Source: Myxococcus guangdongensis (GTDB lineage: Bacteria > Myxococcota > Myxococcia > Myxococcales > Myxococcaceae). From it: DNA of 64,000 nucleotides. The notes under the pieces are model-generated. The model did no database searches. It was not told the origin of the DNA and saw only the letters and a list, made by a program, of their open reading frames with translations. The stretch spans positions 1 through 64,000 of the forward strand of contig NZ_JAJVKW010000001.1 in the NCBI RefSeq assembly GCF_024198255.1, in the 5' to 3' direction. A program made the translations under genes and the position numbers. Of the stretch, positions 22,975 to 32,530 are shown one piece after another. How positions within the stretch are numbered: position 1 is the first letter of the stretch; each line of letters opens with the position of its first letter.

Positions 22975-25464
22975 TCAGAAGAAGTTGCCGATAGTGAACT
23001 CGAACAGAATCCGGTCATCTTCCGGCCGCCTGGTGAGCGGGATGCCCCACTCGAAGCGCAGCGGGCCGATGGGGCTGAACCACCGGAAGCCGAAGCCCGC
23101 CGAGTGGAAGAGGCCGAGCGGCAGGTCGTTCTGTCGGTCCTGGAAGAAGCGCTCGCTCGACGCGAAGGCGTTGCCGGCGTCGTAGAAGAGCACACCCCGG
23201 AGGCCGGCCTTCTCGAAGATGGGGAACTCCAGCTCGAAGTTGAAGACGAGCTGCTTGTTGCCGCCGACGAGGAAGTCCGTGACGGTGGCGTCCGGACTGC
23301 CGGAACGGGGCACCTTCACCGAGGGGCTGATGCTGCGCAGGTAGTAGCCGCGGACGCTGTTGATACCACCCACGTAGTACAGCTCGGAGATGGGCAGCGG
23401 CTTGTTCGAGTCGAGCTGCTGGATGTAGCCGATGGTGGCGTTCGTCTTGAAGACGAAGCCCAGCGGCATCGGGAAGTACAGGCGCGAGTACGCCGTGTAC
23501 CGGTTGAAGAGGAACGTGCCGCCCAGGAAGTCCGGGGCCAGCTCCACCGAGCCGAAGTGGATGAAGCCGCGCGAGGGGAACAGGCGGTTGTCGCGGCGGT
23601 CGAACGAGAGCGACAGGCGCGCCGCGCTGGTGGTGCCGGACAGGAACTGGTTGGCCAGCAGCACCGCGCCCAGGTTGGAGCCCGCCTCCACGTTCACCCA
23701 TTCCCGGGTGTAGCCGATGGTGCCCAGCAGGTCGTCGATGAACTGGTAGCCGATGGAGACGGTGCCGCCGGTGGAGTTGCGGATGAAGCCGTCGTAGTCG
23801 GCCTGGACGCGGAAGAACTCCGCGGACAAGAGGTAGTTCGTGTCCAGGAAGTACGGGTCGTAGAACGACAGCTGCACCAGCGAGCGCAGGCCTGAAATCT
23901 GCGCGGACGCGGAGACGCTCTGGCCCCAGCCCAGGAAGTTGTTCTGGGAGATCTGCGCCGTGAAGATGAAGTTCTCCACGTTGGAGAAGCCCAGGCCCAC
24001 CTGGAAGGTGCCGGTGGCCTTCTCCTTCACCTCCACCTGCAGGACGATGGTGTCGTCGGTGCTGCCGGCGCTCTGGGTGATCTCCACCGTCTCGAAGAAG
24101 CCCAGCGCGGTGACGCGCTCCTTGCTGCGGCGCACGCCGGTGCCGCTGTAGAGCTCGCCCTCGTAGACGCGCAGCTCGCGGCGGATGACCTTGTCACGCG
24201 TCTTGCTGTTGCCGACGACGTTGATGCGCTCGATGGTGACCTGGGGGCCCTTCTGCACGTCGAAGGTCAGGTCCACCGAGCGCTTGTTGGCGTTGACGCT
24301 GGTGACGGGGTTGATGTTCGCGTAGGCGTAGCCCCGGTCGTAATACACGTCCGACAGGCCGACGATGTCCTGCGACAGCTGCGAGCGGTTGAAGCGCTGG
24401 CCCGGCGTCGACTTCATCAGCTGCGCCATGCGCTCCTTCGACACGTCGTCGAGCAGGTCGCCGGAGAAGTCGATCTTCCCGATGTCGTAGGCCTCACCCT
24501 CCTCGATGCGCAGGGTGATGTAGATGTAGCGCTTGTCGGCGGAGAGCTGGACGGTGGGCTTGTCGATCTTGACGTTGATGAAGCCCCGGTCGAAGTAGGC
24601 GATCTGGATGACGGCCAGGTCGCGCTGGAAGGCCTCCTCGCGGTAGGTGCCCTCGCCGGTAAAGAAGGAGAAGTAGCCACCCTCGCGGGTGATCATCGTC
24701 TCCTTGAGCTCCTGGGCGGAGACCTTCTCCGCGCCGATGAAGGTGATCTGCTTCACCATCACCTTGGCGTGCTCGTTGATGATGATGATGACGTCCACGC
24801 TGCCCCCCGTCTCGGAGGGCTTGATCTGGTGGGTCACCTCGGCGAGGAAGTAGCCCTTCTCCACGTACTTGGCCTGGATCTTCTTCACCGTGCTGCGCAC
24901 GGCTTCCATGTCCAGGATGGTGTTGGGCTTGGCGTCGATCTCGTCCTTGAGGTCGTCGCGGCTGAGCTCTTCATTGCCCTTGAGCGTCACCGCTCGGACG
25001 ATGGGACGCTCCTCCACGCGGACCACGTAGGCCACGCCCCGGGGCAGCCGCTGCACGAGCAGCTCCACGTTGGTGAAGTAGCCCAGGGCCCAGACGGCGC
25101 GCAGGTCCTCGGCGGACTTGGACGCGTCCAGCGTCTGGCCCACCCGCGTACGCAGGGCGCGGCGGATGGCCTCGGCCTCCACGCGCTTGTTGCCCTCGAC
25201 GCGAATCTCCACCACCTGGTCGGGGTCACCGTCCTCGGGAGGAGCGTCTTCGTCGACGGGAGCGTCCGGGGGACGCGCGGGAGTCGGAGTTGCGGGCGAG
25301 GGAGAGCTCGGAACCGGGGCCTCGGAAGGCGCACCCCCGTTCACCTGCGCCTGGACGGAGCCGGGCACGAGCGACCACAGGACGACCGCTAGCAGCGGGA
25401 GCAGTGACTTGCGCGACAGAACGGGGTGCCTCAAGGGGAGACCGGCCAGGAAAAGGCGGGGCAA
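22975..25464 (-). CDS. bamA: Outer-membrane beta-barrel assembly protein BamA
   Basis: Core of the BAM complex, inserting beta-barrel proteins into the outer membrane. The 829-residue length is normal. It has a signal peptide (cleavage probably after VQA near residue 39) and an extra Pro/Ala/acidic stretch (residues about 45-80). Five POTRA domains follow from VVEIRVEGNKRVEAEAIRRAL to about residue 475, then the Omp85 barrel. The barrel contains the conserved RGF (SRGFIHFGS) and RGY (SVRGYYLRS) loops and ends in the terminal Phe signature FEFTIGNFF. A TTG about 11 codons downstream is an alternative start. It follows lolD by 46 bases. Confidence 0.96.
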   Translation of the reverse strand: MPRLFLAGLPLRHPVLSRKSLLPLLAVVLWSLVPGSVQAQVNGGAPSEAPVPSSPSPATPTPARPPDAPVDEDAPPEDGDPDQVVEIRVEGNKRVEAEAIRRALRTRVGQTLDASKSAEDLRAVWALGYFTNVELLVQRLPRGVAYVVRVEERPIVRAVTLKGNEELSRDDLKDEIDAKPNTILDMEAVRSTVKKIQAKYVEKGYFLAEVTHQIKPSETGGSVDVIIIINEHAKVMVKQITFIGAEKVSAQELKETMITREGGYFSFFTGEGTYREEAFQRDLAVIQIAYFDRGFINVKIDKPTVQLSADKRYIYITLRIEEGEAYDIGKIDFSGDLLDDVSKERMAQLMKSTPGQRFNRSQLSQDIVGLSDVYYDRGYAYANINPVTSVNANKRSVDLTFDVQKGPQVTIERINVVGNSKTRDKVIRRELRVYEGELYSGTGVRRSKERVTALGFFETVEITQSAGSTDDTIVLQVEVKEKATGTFQVGLGFSNVENFIFTAQISQNNFLGWGQSVSASAQISGLRSLVQLSFYDPYFLDTNYLLSAEFFRVQADYDGFIRNSTGGTVSIGYQFIDDLLGTIGYTREWVNVEAGSNLGAVLLANQFLSGTTSAARLSLSFDRRDNRLFPSRGFIHFGSVELAPDFLGGTFLFNRYTAYSRLYFPMPLGFVFKTNATIGYIQQLDSNKPLPISELYYVGGINSVRGYYLRSISPSVKVPRSGSPDATVTDFLVGGNKQLVFNFELEFPIFEKAGLRGVLFYDAGNAFASSERFFQDRQNDLPLGLFHSAGFGFRWFSPIGPLRFEWGIPLTRRPEDDRILFEFTIGNFF

Positions 25465-25510
25465 TCTACGAGAAGGGGCCGAAGACCCTCAATCCAAAAG
25501 CGCGGAGCCA

Positions 25511-26185
<675 letters not shown>

Positions 26186-26187
26186 GG

Positions 26188-28584
26188 CTACTCCGCCTTC
26201 AGCCCTTCCACCGGCTCCACGCTGCTGGCCTTGAGGGCCGGGTAGATGGAGGCCAGGTACGTGACGAGCACCGCGATGACGACGGCCAGCGCGGTCTGCA
26301 GGGGTTCCACGCGCACCGGCAGCGCGGGGATGTAATAGACCTCGGGGTCCAGCTTGATGCCGACCTTCTCGATGAAGAGGCACCAGGACAGGCCGGAGAA
26401 CAGGCCCAACAGGCCGCCGGCGACGCCAATCTGGAGCCCCTCGGCGAGGAATATCTTCACGATGCCGCCATCGGGGACGCCCAGTGCCTTGAGCACGGAG
26501 ATCTCCTTGCGCTTCTCCAGCACGAGCATGATGACGGTGGCGACGATGAGGCCCGCGGCGACGATGATGATGATGGAGAGGATGATGCCCATCACCAGCT
26601 TCTCCAGGCGCAGCGCGGAGAAGAGGTTCTTGTTCATCTCGCCCCAGTCGCGGGCCCGGTAGGGATAGCCACCCAGCGCCTTCACCACCTGCCCGGCGAT
26701 GCGGCGCGCGTCGTCGATGTCGAGCACCTTCAATTCGATGCCGGACGCGCCCTGGACCCCGAAGAAGTCCTGCGCTTCCTTGAGCAGGATGTAGACGAAC
26801 TTGGAGTCGTACTCGTACATCCCCGAGTAGAAGATGGCCGCCACGCGGTAGGCGCGGTTCTTGGGGACGGGGCCGGACGGCGACAGCTCGGTGCCCAGCG
26901 GGGACACGACGTTGACGCGGTCCCCCACCACCACGCGCAGAGACGCGGCCAGCTCCCGGCCAATCACGATGCCGGGCAGCACGGGCGCCTTCTTCGCGGG
27001 GCCCGTGCGGCGGATGATGTCGTCCTCCGCGGGCTCCTCGTCACCCTCCCCCGCCGGCGACCCGGACTCCTCTTCGTCCCCGCCACGCGAGAGGATCTTC
27101 TCCGGCGTGTAGAGGATGTCGAGCGAGCCACCGCCCAGGATGTTCCGGGGCAGGTCCGTCACGTCGCCCACCGTCTTCGGGTCGATGCCCTTGATGATGA
27201 CGCCGTCGACGTTGCCCTCGGACGCGATCATCACCTGGTTGATGATGAACGGCGTCTGACCCGCGATGCCCGGGACCTTGCGGATGGTCTCCATGACCTT
27301 CGGGTACTCGGGCAAGTCCCCCGCGTAGCGCGACACCACCGCGTGCGCGTTGGTGCCGAGGATCTTCTGCTGCAGGTCCGCCTCGAAGCCGCTCATCACC
27401 GACAGGACGATGATGAGCGCCATCACGCCCACGCCCACGCCGCCCACCGACAGCGCGGTCATCATCATGGTGGGCGACTGCTCGCGCAGCTTCAGCTTGT
27501 GCAGCGCCTCGGAAGCGGCCAGCGGGTCGGAGAGCCCCAGCGAGCGGATGCGCGTCTTCTCCACCGCGGCCTCGGCGGCGCGGATGATGAAGTAGACGAG
27601 CAGGGGCGGGATGATGCCGAACATCAGCACCGCCAGCGTCCCCAACAGGAGCGACGGGCGGAACACCGCCACGTGGCGGCGCGCGACGAACAGCTCGAAG
27701 CCCAGCTTCAGGTCCACGCGCCCGCTGCCGGCGGCGATGAAGCCCGTGTTGATGCCGAGCACCAGCGCCAGCACCAGCCCCGTGAAGGTCAGCCAGTACG
27801 CCAGCTCCGGGCGGCCCAGCAGGCCCGCGACATACGTCACCTCGCGCAGCCGGTAGCCGAGCGCGAGCTGGAGCGACGGAATGCGCTCCATCAGCGTGAG
27901 CAGGATGGGGACGGGCAGCCCCAGGTAGAAGACGCCGATGGTGGCCTCGGGCAGCGCGAGCCGCTGCGCGCGCGAGGCGCCCACGAAGCCGGAGATGAAG
28001 GCCACCATGCCCGCGACGACCAGGGCGATGGCGAACGCCCCCGTGGGCGCGAGCGTCAGCCCGCCGCCCCCCGCGTCACGCGCGGAGGACAGGTCCGTGG
28101 AGGGCACGCCGCTGGAGAGCACCGTCTGGAGCAGGATGAGCACCAGCTCCGCCAGCAGCACACCGCCGCCGTACGCCGCCAGGGTGCTCCAGTAGAAGTC
28201 CCGGTAGCGGGCCAGGCGCGGATACAGCGGGGCGCCGGCCGCGGGGCTCGGGCCTTCGGTGGACTCAGGGGCGCGGCGGATGCCGGAGGCGATGAGCCCC
28301 CAGCCCGCCAGCCAGGCGAGCGCACCCGCCCAGAGCAAGCCGGGGCTGCCCAGGGGGAGCGACTGCTTCGCGGCGGCCTGCGCCGGCAGCAGCATCACGC
28401 CGTCGAGGAGCTGGGCCACCCCACCCCAGCCGAAGAGCGACAGGCCCAGGGCCGAGGCCACCTCCGCCCACGCTTCGGAGGCGGAGATGGAGAGGCCGAC
28501 GAGGATGAGGCCCACCAGGGCCACGAGTCCTCCGGCCCAGATGAGACTCCAGCGATGGACGGTCTGCCGTTCTGCCGAGTGCAC
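26188..28584 (-). CDS. LolC/LolE-type permease with large N-terminal extension
   Basis: Membrane subunit of the lipoprotein-releasing ABC system, 798 residues where LolC or LolE has about 400. The normal LolC/E start motif appears only at residue about 294 (KLGFELFVARRHV). A membrane helix and linker (311-360) follow, then LKLREQSPTMMMTALSVGG and the usual first FtsX helix with LSVMSGFEADLQQKILG. After that come the periplasmic MacB-like domain and three C-terminal helices ending in VEPVEGLKAE. Residues 1-290 add about seven extra hydrophobic segments of unknown role. A single permease gene implies a homodimer. GTG 28584 is preceded by AGGAGG, 4 bases away. lysS ends 12 bases upstream. Confidence 0.88.
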   Translation of the reverse strand: MHSAERQTVHRWSLIWAGGLVALVGLILVGLSISASEAWAEVASALGLSLFGWGGVAQLLDGVMLLPAQAAAKQSLPLGSPGLLWAGALAWLAGWGLIASGIRRAPESTEGPSPAAGAPLYPRLARYRDFYWSTLAAYGGGVLLAELVLILLQTVLSSGVPSTDLSSARDAGGGGLTLAPTGAFAIALVVAGMVAFISGFVGASRAQRLALPEATIGVFYLGLPVPILLTLMERIPSLQLALGYRLREVTYVAGLLGRPELAYWLTFTGLVLALVLGINTGFIAAGSGRVDLKLGFELFVARRHVAVFRPSLLLGTLAVLMFGIIPPLLVYFIIRAAEAAVEKTRIRSLGLSDPLAASEALHKLKLREQSPTMMMTALSVGGVGVGVMALIIVLSVMSGFEADLQQKILGTNAHAVVSRYAGDLPEYPKVMETIRKVPGIAGQTPFIINQVMIASEGNVDGVIIKGIDPKTVGDVTDLPRNILGGGSLDILYTPEKILSRGGDEEESGSPAGEGDEEPAEDDIIRRTGPAKKAPVLPGIVIGRELAASLRVVVGDRVNVVSPLGTELSPSGPVPKNRAYRVAAIFYSGMYEYDSKFVYILLKEAQDFFGVQGASGIELKVLDIDDARRIAGQVVKALGGYPYRARDWGEMNKNLFSALRLEKLVMGIILSIIIIVAAGLIVATVIMLVLEKRKEISVLKALGVPDGGIVKIFLAEGLQIGVAGGLLGLFSGLSWCLFIEKVGIKLDPEVYYIPALPVRVEPLQTALAVVIAVLVTYLASIYPALKASSVEPVEGLKAE

Positions 28585-28596
28585 TTGGCCTCCTGG

Positions 28597-30126
28597 CTAC
28601 TTCGCCAGTGGCTTGAGGAGGGGAAACAGGATGACGTCGCGGATGCTCTGCGAATCCGTGAACAGCATCGCGAGGCGATCAATCCCGATGCCCTCACCCG
28701 CGGTGGGGGGCATGCCGTGCTCGAGGGCGCGGATGTAGTCCTCGTCGTAGTCCATCGTCTCCTGCTGCCCGCGCTGCTTGGCGTCGAGCTGGGCCTGGAA
28801 GCGGCCCTTCTGGTCCAACGGGTCGTTGAGCTCGGAGAACGCGTTGGCGATTTCCCGACCCGCCACATACAGCTCGAACCGGTCCGCGATTTCCGGATTC
28901 TGGTCGTTGCGCCGGGCCAGGGGCGAGACGGCGGTGGGGAAATGGGTGATGAAGGTGGGATGAATCAGGGTGTGCTCGACGTGGGCCTCGAAGAGGGCGC
29001 CCACCAGCTCCCCGTGGTTCATCGTGTCCACGGCGCGCCGCTCGGCCTCGCCGCGCGTCGTCTTGAGCAGCTCGTGGCGCAGCTTGTCCGCGTCCGCCAT
29101 GTCCTTGTCGGACAGCGCGCTGCCCAGCGCCTCGCGGATGGCCTCCGTCATGGAGATGCGCTTCCAGCCCTTGCCGAAGTCCAGCACGTGCTCGCCGTAC
29201 TTCACCTTGGAGTCGCCGGTGACGGCCTTGGCCGCCTCCGAAATCATCTCCTCGCTCAGGTCCATCAGGTCCTCGTACGTGGCGTACGCCTGATAGAACT
29301 CCAGCATGGTGAACTCGGGGTTGTGCCGGGTGCTGATGCCCTCGTTGCGGAAGTTCCGGTTCACCTCGTAGACGCGCTCCAGGCCGCCCACCACCAATCG
29401 CTTCAGGTACAGCTCCGGAGCGATGCGCATGTACAAGTCGATGTCGAGCGCGTTGTGGTGCGTGGAGAACGGCCGCGCGGCGGCGCCCGACACCAGCGGG
29501 TGCATCATGGGCGTCTCCACCTCGACGAAGTCACGGCCGTCGAGGAAGGAGCGGATGAAGCGGATGAGCTTGTTGCGCCGCAGGAACGTCTGCTTCACGT
29601 CCGGGTTGGACACCAGGTCCAGGTAGCGCTGGCGGTAGCGGATCTCCACGTCCGTCAGGCCGTGCCACTTCTCCGGCAGGGGGCGCAGCGACTTGGTCAG
29701 CGGGGAGAACTTCGTCGCGGCCAGCGTCAGCTCGCCCGTCTTCGAGCGGAACAGCGTGCCGGTGACGGCCAGGAAGTCGCCCAAGTCACACAGCTTGAAG
29801 ACCTCGTACGCGTCCGCCAACGCGTCCTTCTTCATGTGGACCTGGATTTCGCCCGAGCGGTCCCGCAGCTTGATGAAGGCGGCCTTGCCGAACGAGCGCA
29901 TGGCGACCAGCCGACCCGCGACGTCGTAGGTGACGGGGGTCTGCTCGAGCGACTCCGGGGTGGAGTCCGCGTGTTTGGCGAGGATGTCGGCGGCGAGGTG
30001 CTGGGGAGCGTGGCCGTTGCCGTACGGGTTGAAGCCGGCCTCGCGCCACTTCGCGGCCTTCTCCAGCCGCTGCTCGTAGATTTCCTGCTCCTTCGAACCC
30101 AGGTCGTTGTTCTGGTCTTCAGCCAT
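28597..30126 (-). CDS. lysS: Lysyl-tRNA synthetase, class II
   Basis: Charges tRNA-Lys. The 509-residue protein has the N-terminal OB-fold anticodon-binding domain (VAGRLVAMRSFGKAAFIKLRD), then class II motifs 1-3. These show as FLDGRDFVEVETPMMHP, FRNEGISTRHNPEFTMLE (motif 2) and GEGIGIDRLAMLFTDS (motif 3). ATG 30126 (MAEDQNND) is chosen, with GGAAGG ahead; the frame is open further to 30180. It is followed closely by the Lol genes. Confidence 0.96.
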   Translation of the reverse strand: MAEDQNNDLGSKEQEIYEQRLEKAAKWREAGFNPYGNGHAPQHLAADILAKHADSTPESLEQTPVTYDVAGRLVAMRSFGKAAFIKLRDRSGEIQVHMKKDALADAYEVFKLCDLGDFLAVTGTLFRSKTGELTLAATKFSPLTKSLRPLPEKWHGLTDVEIRYRQRYLDLVSNPDVKQTFLRRNKLIRFIRSFLDGRDFVEVETPMMHPLVSGAAARPFSTHHNALDIDLYMRIAPELYLKRLVVGGLERVYEVNRNFRNEGISTRHNPEFTMLEFYQAYATYEDLMDLSEEMISEAAKAVTGDSKVKYGEHVLDFGKGWKRISMTEAIREALGSALSDKDMADADKLRHELLKTTRGEAERRAVDTMNHGELVGALFEAHVEHTLIHPTFITHFPTAVSPLARRNDQNPEIADRFELYVAGREIANAFSELNDPLDQKGRFQAQLDAKQRGQQETMDYDEDYIRALEHGMPPTAGEGIGIDRLAMLFTDSQSIRDVILFPLLKPLAK

Positions 30127-30151
30127 CGCGCGCCCTTCCAAGAGGCGCGGC

Positions 30152-30180
30152 ACCGTAGCCAAGGCTCCCCCGGGACGCAA
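30152..30180 (-). promoter_or_regulatory. Possible lysS promoter
   Basis: Minus-strand TTGCGT (30175-30180), 17-base spacer, TACGGT (30152-30157), about 26 bases upstream of the lysS ATG with room for the GGAAGG ribosome binding site. It would also drive lolCD and possibly bamA. Confidence 0.4.
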
Positions 30181-30199
30181 CGCAACACATCGGGAAGCT

Positions 30200-30583
30200 T
30201 CAGGGGGCCGCCATCACCAGGAAGGCGGCCACGGCGGCGGCCAGCAGCAGGGGGATGAGGATCTCCACCGGGAAGCGGTGGTTCATATGCGCCATGTGCA
30301 GGCCCTTGAGGCCGAAGCGGCGCTGGCGGCGCACGCGCGTCATCACCAGCGACGCCAGGGCCGGGGGGGCCTTCTCCTTCTGCACACCCCGCACGCGCTG
30401 GACGGTGCGCGCATAGCCCTCCCACCCGTGGCGGCACTCGTCGCAGCCGTCCAGGTGCGTGCGCACCGCCTGCGCCTGGGGGGCGGGCAGCTCGTCGTCG
30501 GCGAGCGCGAGGAACAGGGCCCTCGCCTCGCGGTGGTTCATCCGCGGGTCCACGTCCGGGAGTCTGCGATGGAATTGGCTCAT
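30200..30583 (-). CDS. Zinc-finger anti-sigma factor
   Basis: A 127-residue protein with an N-terminal zf-HC2 domain (H17, and H43-x3-C47-x2-C50 in HLDGCDEC) and one C-terminal membrane helix (PVEILIPLLLAAAVAAFLVM). This architecture is that of ZAS-type anti-sigma factors: the cytoplasmic zinc domain holds the sigma factor and the helix anchors it. There is almost nothing beyond the helix (AAP), so it has no periplasmic sensor of its own. The start overlaps the sigma gene stop by 4 bases (ATGA). Confidence 0.88.
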   Translation of the reverse strand: MSQFHRRLPDVDPRMNHREARALFLALADDELPAPQAQAVRTHLDGCDECRHGWEGYARTVQRVRGVQKEKAPPALASLVMTRVRRQRRFGLKGLHMAHMNHRFPVEILIPLLLAAAVAAFLVMAAP

Positions 30584-31206
30584 GGCTCAAGCCGCCCCAG
30601 GAGATTGGCCAGCTTCTCGCGCGCGCGGTGCAGCCGGCTCTTCACGGTGCCCTCGGGCAGCTCCGTGATGTCCACGATTTCGTCGTAGCTCAACCCTTCG
30701 ATGTCGCGCAGCGCCACCAGCACGCGCGCGTCGGGGTCCAGCTGGGAGATGGCCCACTGCACCCGGGCCCGCTCGCGCGCGGACTCCAGGGCGGCGTCCG
30801 GCGTGGGTGGGGCGCCCGGGCCATCCACCCACGCTTCGCTCGTCTCGTCGTACTCCTCCGAGCGGCCCCGGCCCCGGCGCTTCAAGTACTTCAGCCGGTT
30901 GATGCAGTGGTTCTTCGTGATTCGGAACAGCCAGGTGGACAGCCGCGCGTCCTCGCGGAAGCGGCGGACGTTCTGGTGCACGCTGACGAAGATCTCCTGC
31001 ACCAGGTCATGCGCCTCCTCGCGGTCCCCCAGCATGCGGACGCAGAAGTCGTAGACGCGGTCCTGGTGGGTGCGCACCAGCTGCTCGAAGGCCTCCGAGT
31101 CCCCCTGACGAAGGCGCGCCAGCAGGGCCGCGTCCTCACGCCGGGAGTCAGCCGCCTCGGCGGCCGGCCCGTCCTGTCCGATTTCGAGCACGCCGCCCGG
31201 TGACAC
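30580..31206 (-). CDS. ECF-family RNA polymerase sigma factor
   Basis: A 208-residue RpoE-like sigma factor. Region 2 (DSEAFEQLVRTHQDRVYDFCVRML...EDARLSTWLFRITKNHCIN) binds polymerase and the -10 box. Region 4 (ILVALRDIEGLSYDEI-type segment, ending LPEGTVKSRLHRAREKL) binds the -35 box. GTG 31206 is chosen because GGGAGG lies 6 bases before it; the frame is open to 31308. It is coupled to the anti-sigma gene downstream. The regulon is not evident. Position between prfB and lysS suggests translation or envelope stress, but this is a guess. Confidence 0.92.
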   Translation of the reverse strand: MSPGGVLEIGQDGPAAEAADSRREDAALLARLRQGDSEAFEQLVRTHQDRVYDFCVRMLGDREEAHDLVQEIFVSVHQNVRRFREDARLSTWLFRITKNHCINRLKYLKRRGRGRSEEYDETSEAWVDGPGAPPTPDAALESARERARVQWAISQLDPDARVLVALRDIEGLSYDEIVDITELPEGTVKSRLHRAREKLANLLGRLEP

Positions 31207-31329
31207 CGGTGTCCTCCCGCGACGGCCCCTCCGTTCCAGGAGGAGCCACTGCCCCAGAAGCCTACCCCTTTGCCCTGCCCCGCCGCCTTCCGACAGCGGG
31301 GCCGGCAAAAGGTTCCACCGGACCTGTGA

Positions 31330-32452
31330 CTAATCCAACGCCGCGTTGCGGTTGGGGTTCTTCACGCCCAACAACTGCGCGGTGATGAACTCCTCCAAGT
31401 CACCGTCCAGCACCGAGTCCACGTTGCCCGTCTCCACGCCGGTGCGCAGGTCCTTCACCATGCGGTAGGGGGCGAGCACGTAGGAGCGGATCTGCGAGCC
31501 GAAGGAGATGTCCTTCTTGGCGGCCTCGGCGGCGTCGCGCGCGGCCTCGCGCTTCTTCATCTCCAGCTCGTACAGGCGGCCGCGCAGGATCTTGAAGGCC
31601 ATTTCCTTGTTGGCCGACTGGGAGCGCTCCGTCTGCGTGGTGACGATGATGCCCGTGGGGATGTGGCGCAGCTGCGCGGTCGAGGAGGTCTTGTTGACCT
31701 TCTGTCCACCGGCGCCGCTGCCTCGGATGAACTTCAGGTCGATGTCCTTCTCCGGCAGGTCGATCTGGATGGCGTCATCGACCTCCGGATAGACATCCAC
31801 GGACGCGAAGGCCGTCTGGCGGCGCGCGTTGGCGTCGAAGGGGGAGATGCGCACCAGCCGGTGCACGCCCACCTCGGCCTTGAGGTAGCCGTAGGCGAAG
31901 TCGCCCTCGATGCGCAGCGAGACGTTCTTGAAGCCCGCCTCCTCGCCCGGCACCTCGTCGTTAATTTCGACCTTCCAGCCCTTGGTCTCGCAGTAGCGCG
32001 TGTACATGCGCAGCAGCATGGCCGCCCAGTCCATCGAGTCCGTGCCACCGGCGCCGGCGTTGATGTCCATGAAGCAGCTGCTGCGGTCCTGCTCGCCGGA
32101 GAGCATGCGCGCCAGCTCCAGCTTGGCGACCTCGCCGTCCAGCCCCTCGAGTGAACCTTCCGCCTCGCGGGCCGTGTCCTCGTCACCAGCCTCCGCGGCC
32201 AGCTCCAGGAGCGTCTGCGCGTCATCCAGCCCGCGCATCACCTTGTCGTAGGCGCCCACGCTCAGCTCCAGCGTGGACTTCTCCTTCAACATCGCCTGCG
32301 CCTTGGTGTTGTCGTCCCAGAAGTTGGGCAGCGTGCTGTCCCGCTCAATCAGCGCGATGCGGGAGCGCTTGCGGTCGAGGTCAAAGATGCCCCCGGAGCG
32401 CCAACACCCGCTCCCTGAGGCCGTTGATCTTCTCCATCGAATCGTTCGCCAT
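31330..32452 (-). CDS. prfB: Peptide chain release factor 2 (programmed +1 frameshift)
   Basis: Releases finished peptides at UGA and UAA. The gene starts at ATG 32452 and encodes 23 codons (MANDSMEKINGLRERVLALR...). It then meets an in-frame TGA at 32381-32383 in the sequence CGG GGG CAT CTT TGA C. A +1 shift at CTT leads into the long frame that continues to 31330, giving about 373 residues. The SPF anticodon motif (RISPFDANARRQT) and the GGQ catalytic motif (GSGAGGQKVNKT) are present. The frameshift is the well-known autoregulation of RF2: low RF2 favours the shift. Confidence 0.96.
32380..32395 (-). promoter_or_regulatory. prfB programmed frameshift signal
   Basis: Minus-strand CGGGGGCATCTTTGAC: a Shine-Dalgarno-like GGGGG, a 3-base spacer CAT, the slippery CTT, stop TGA and C. 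It differs from the E. coli site (AGGGGGTATCTTTGAC) at only two positions. Confidence 0.92.
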
Positions 32453-32530
32453 GGTGTGTCGTTCCTCGTCTTCGGACGCGCGCGGCGACGCTCGTCGGCC
32501 GCCGCGGTGAAAGGGTTGAAGGTGAAGGCC

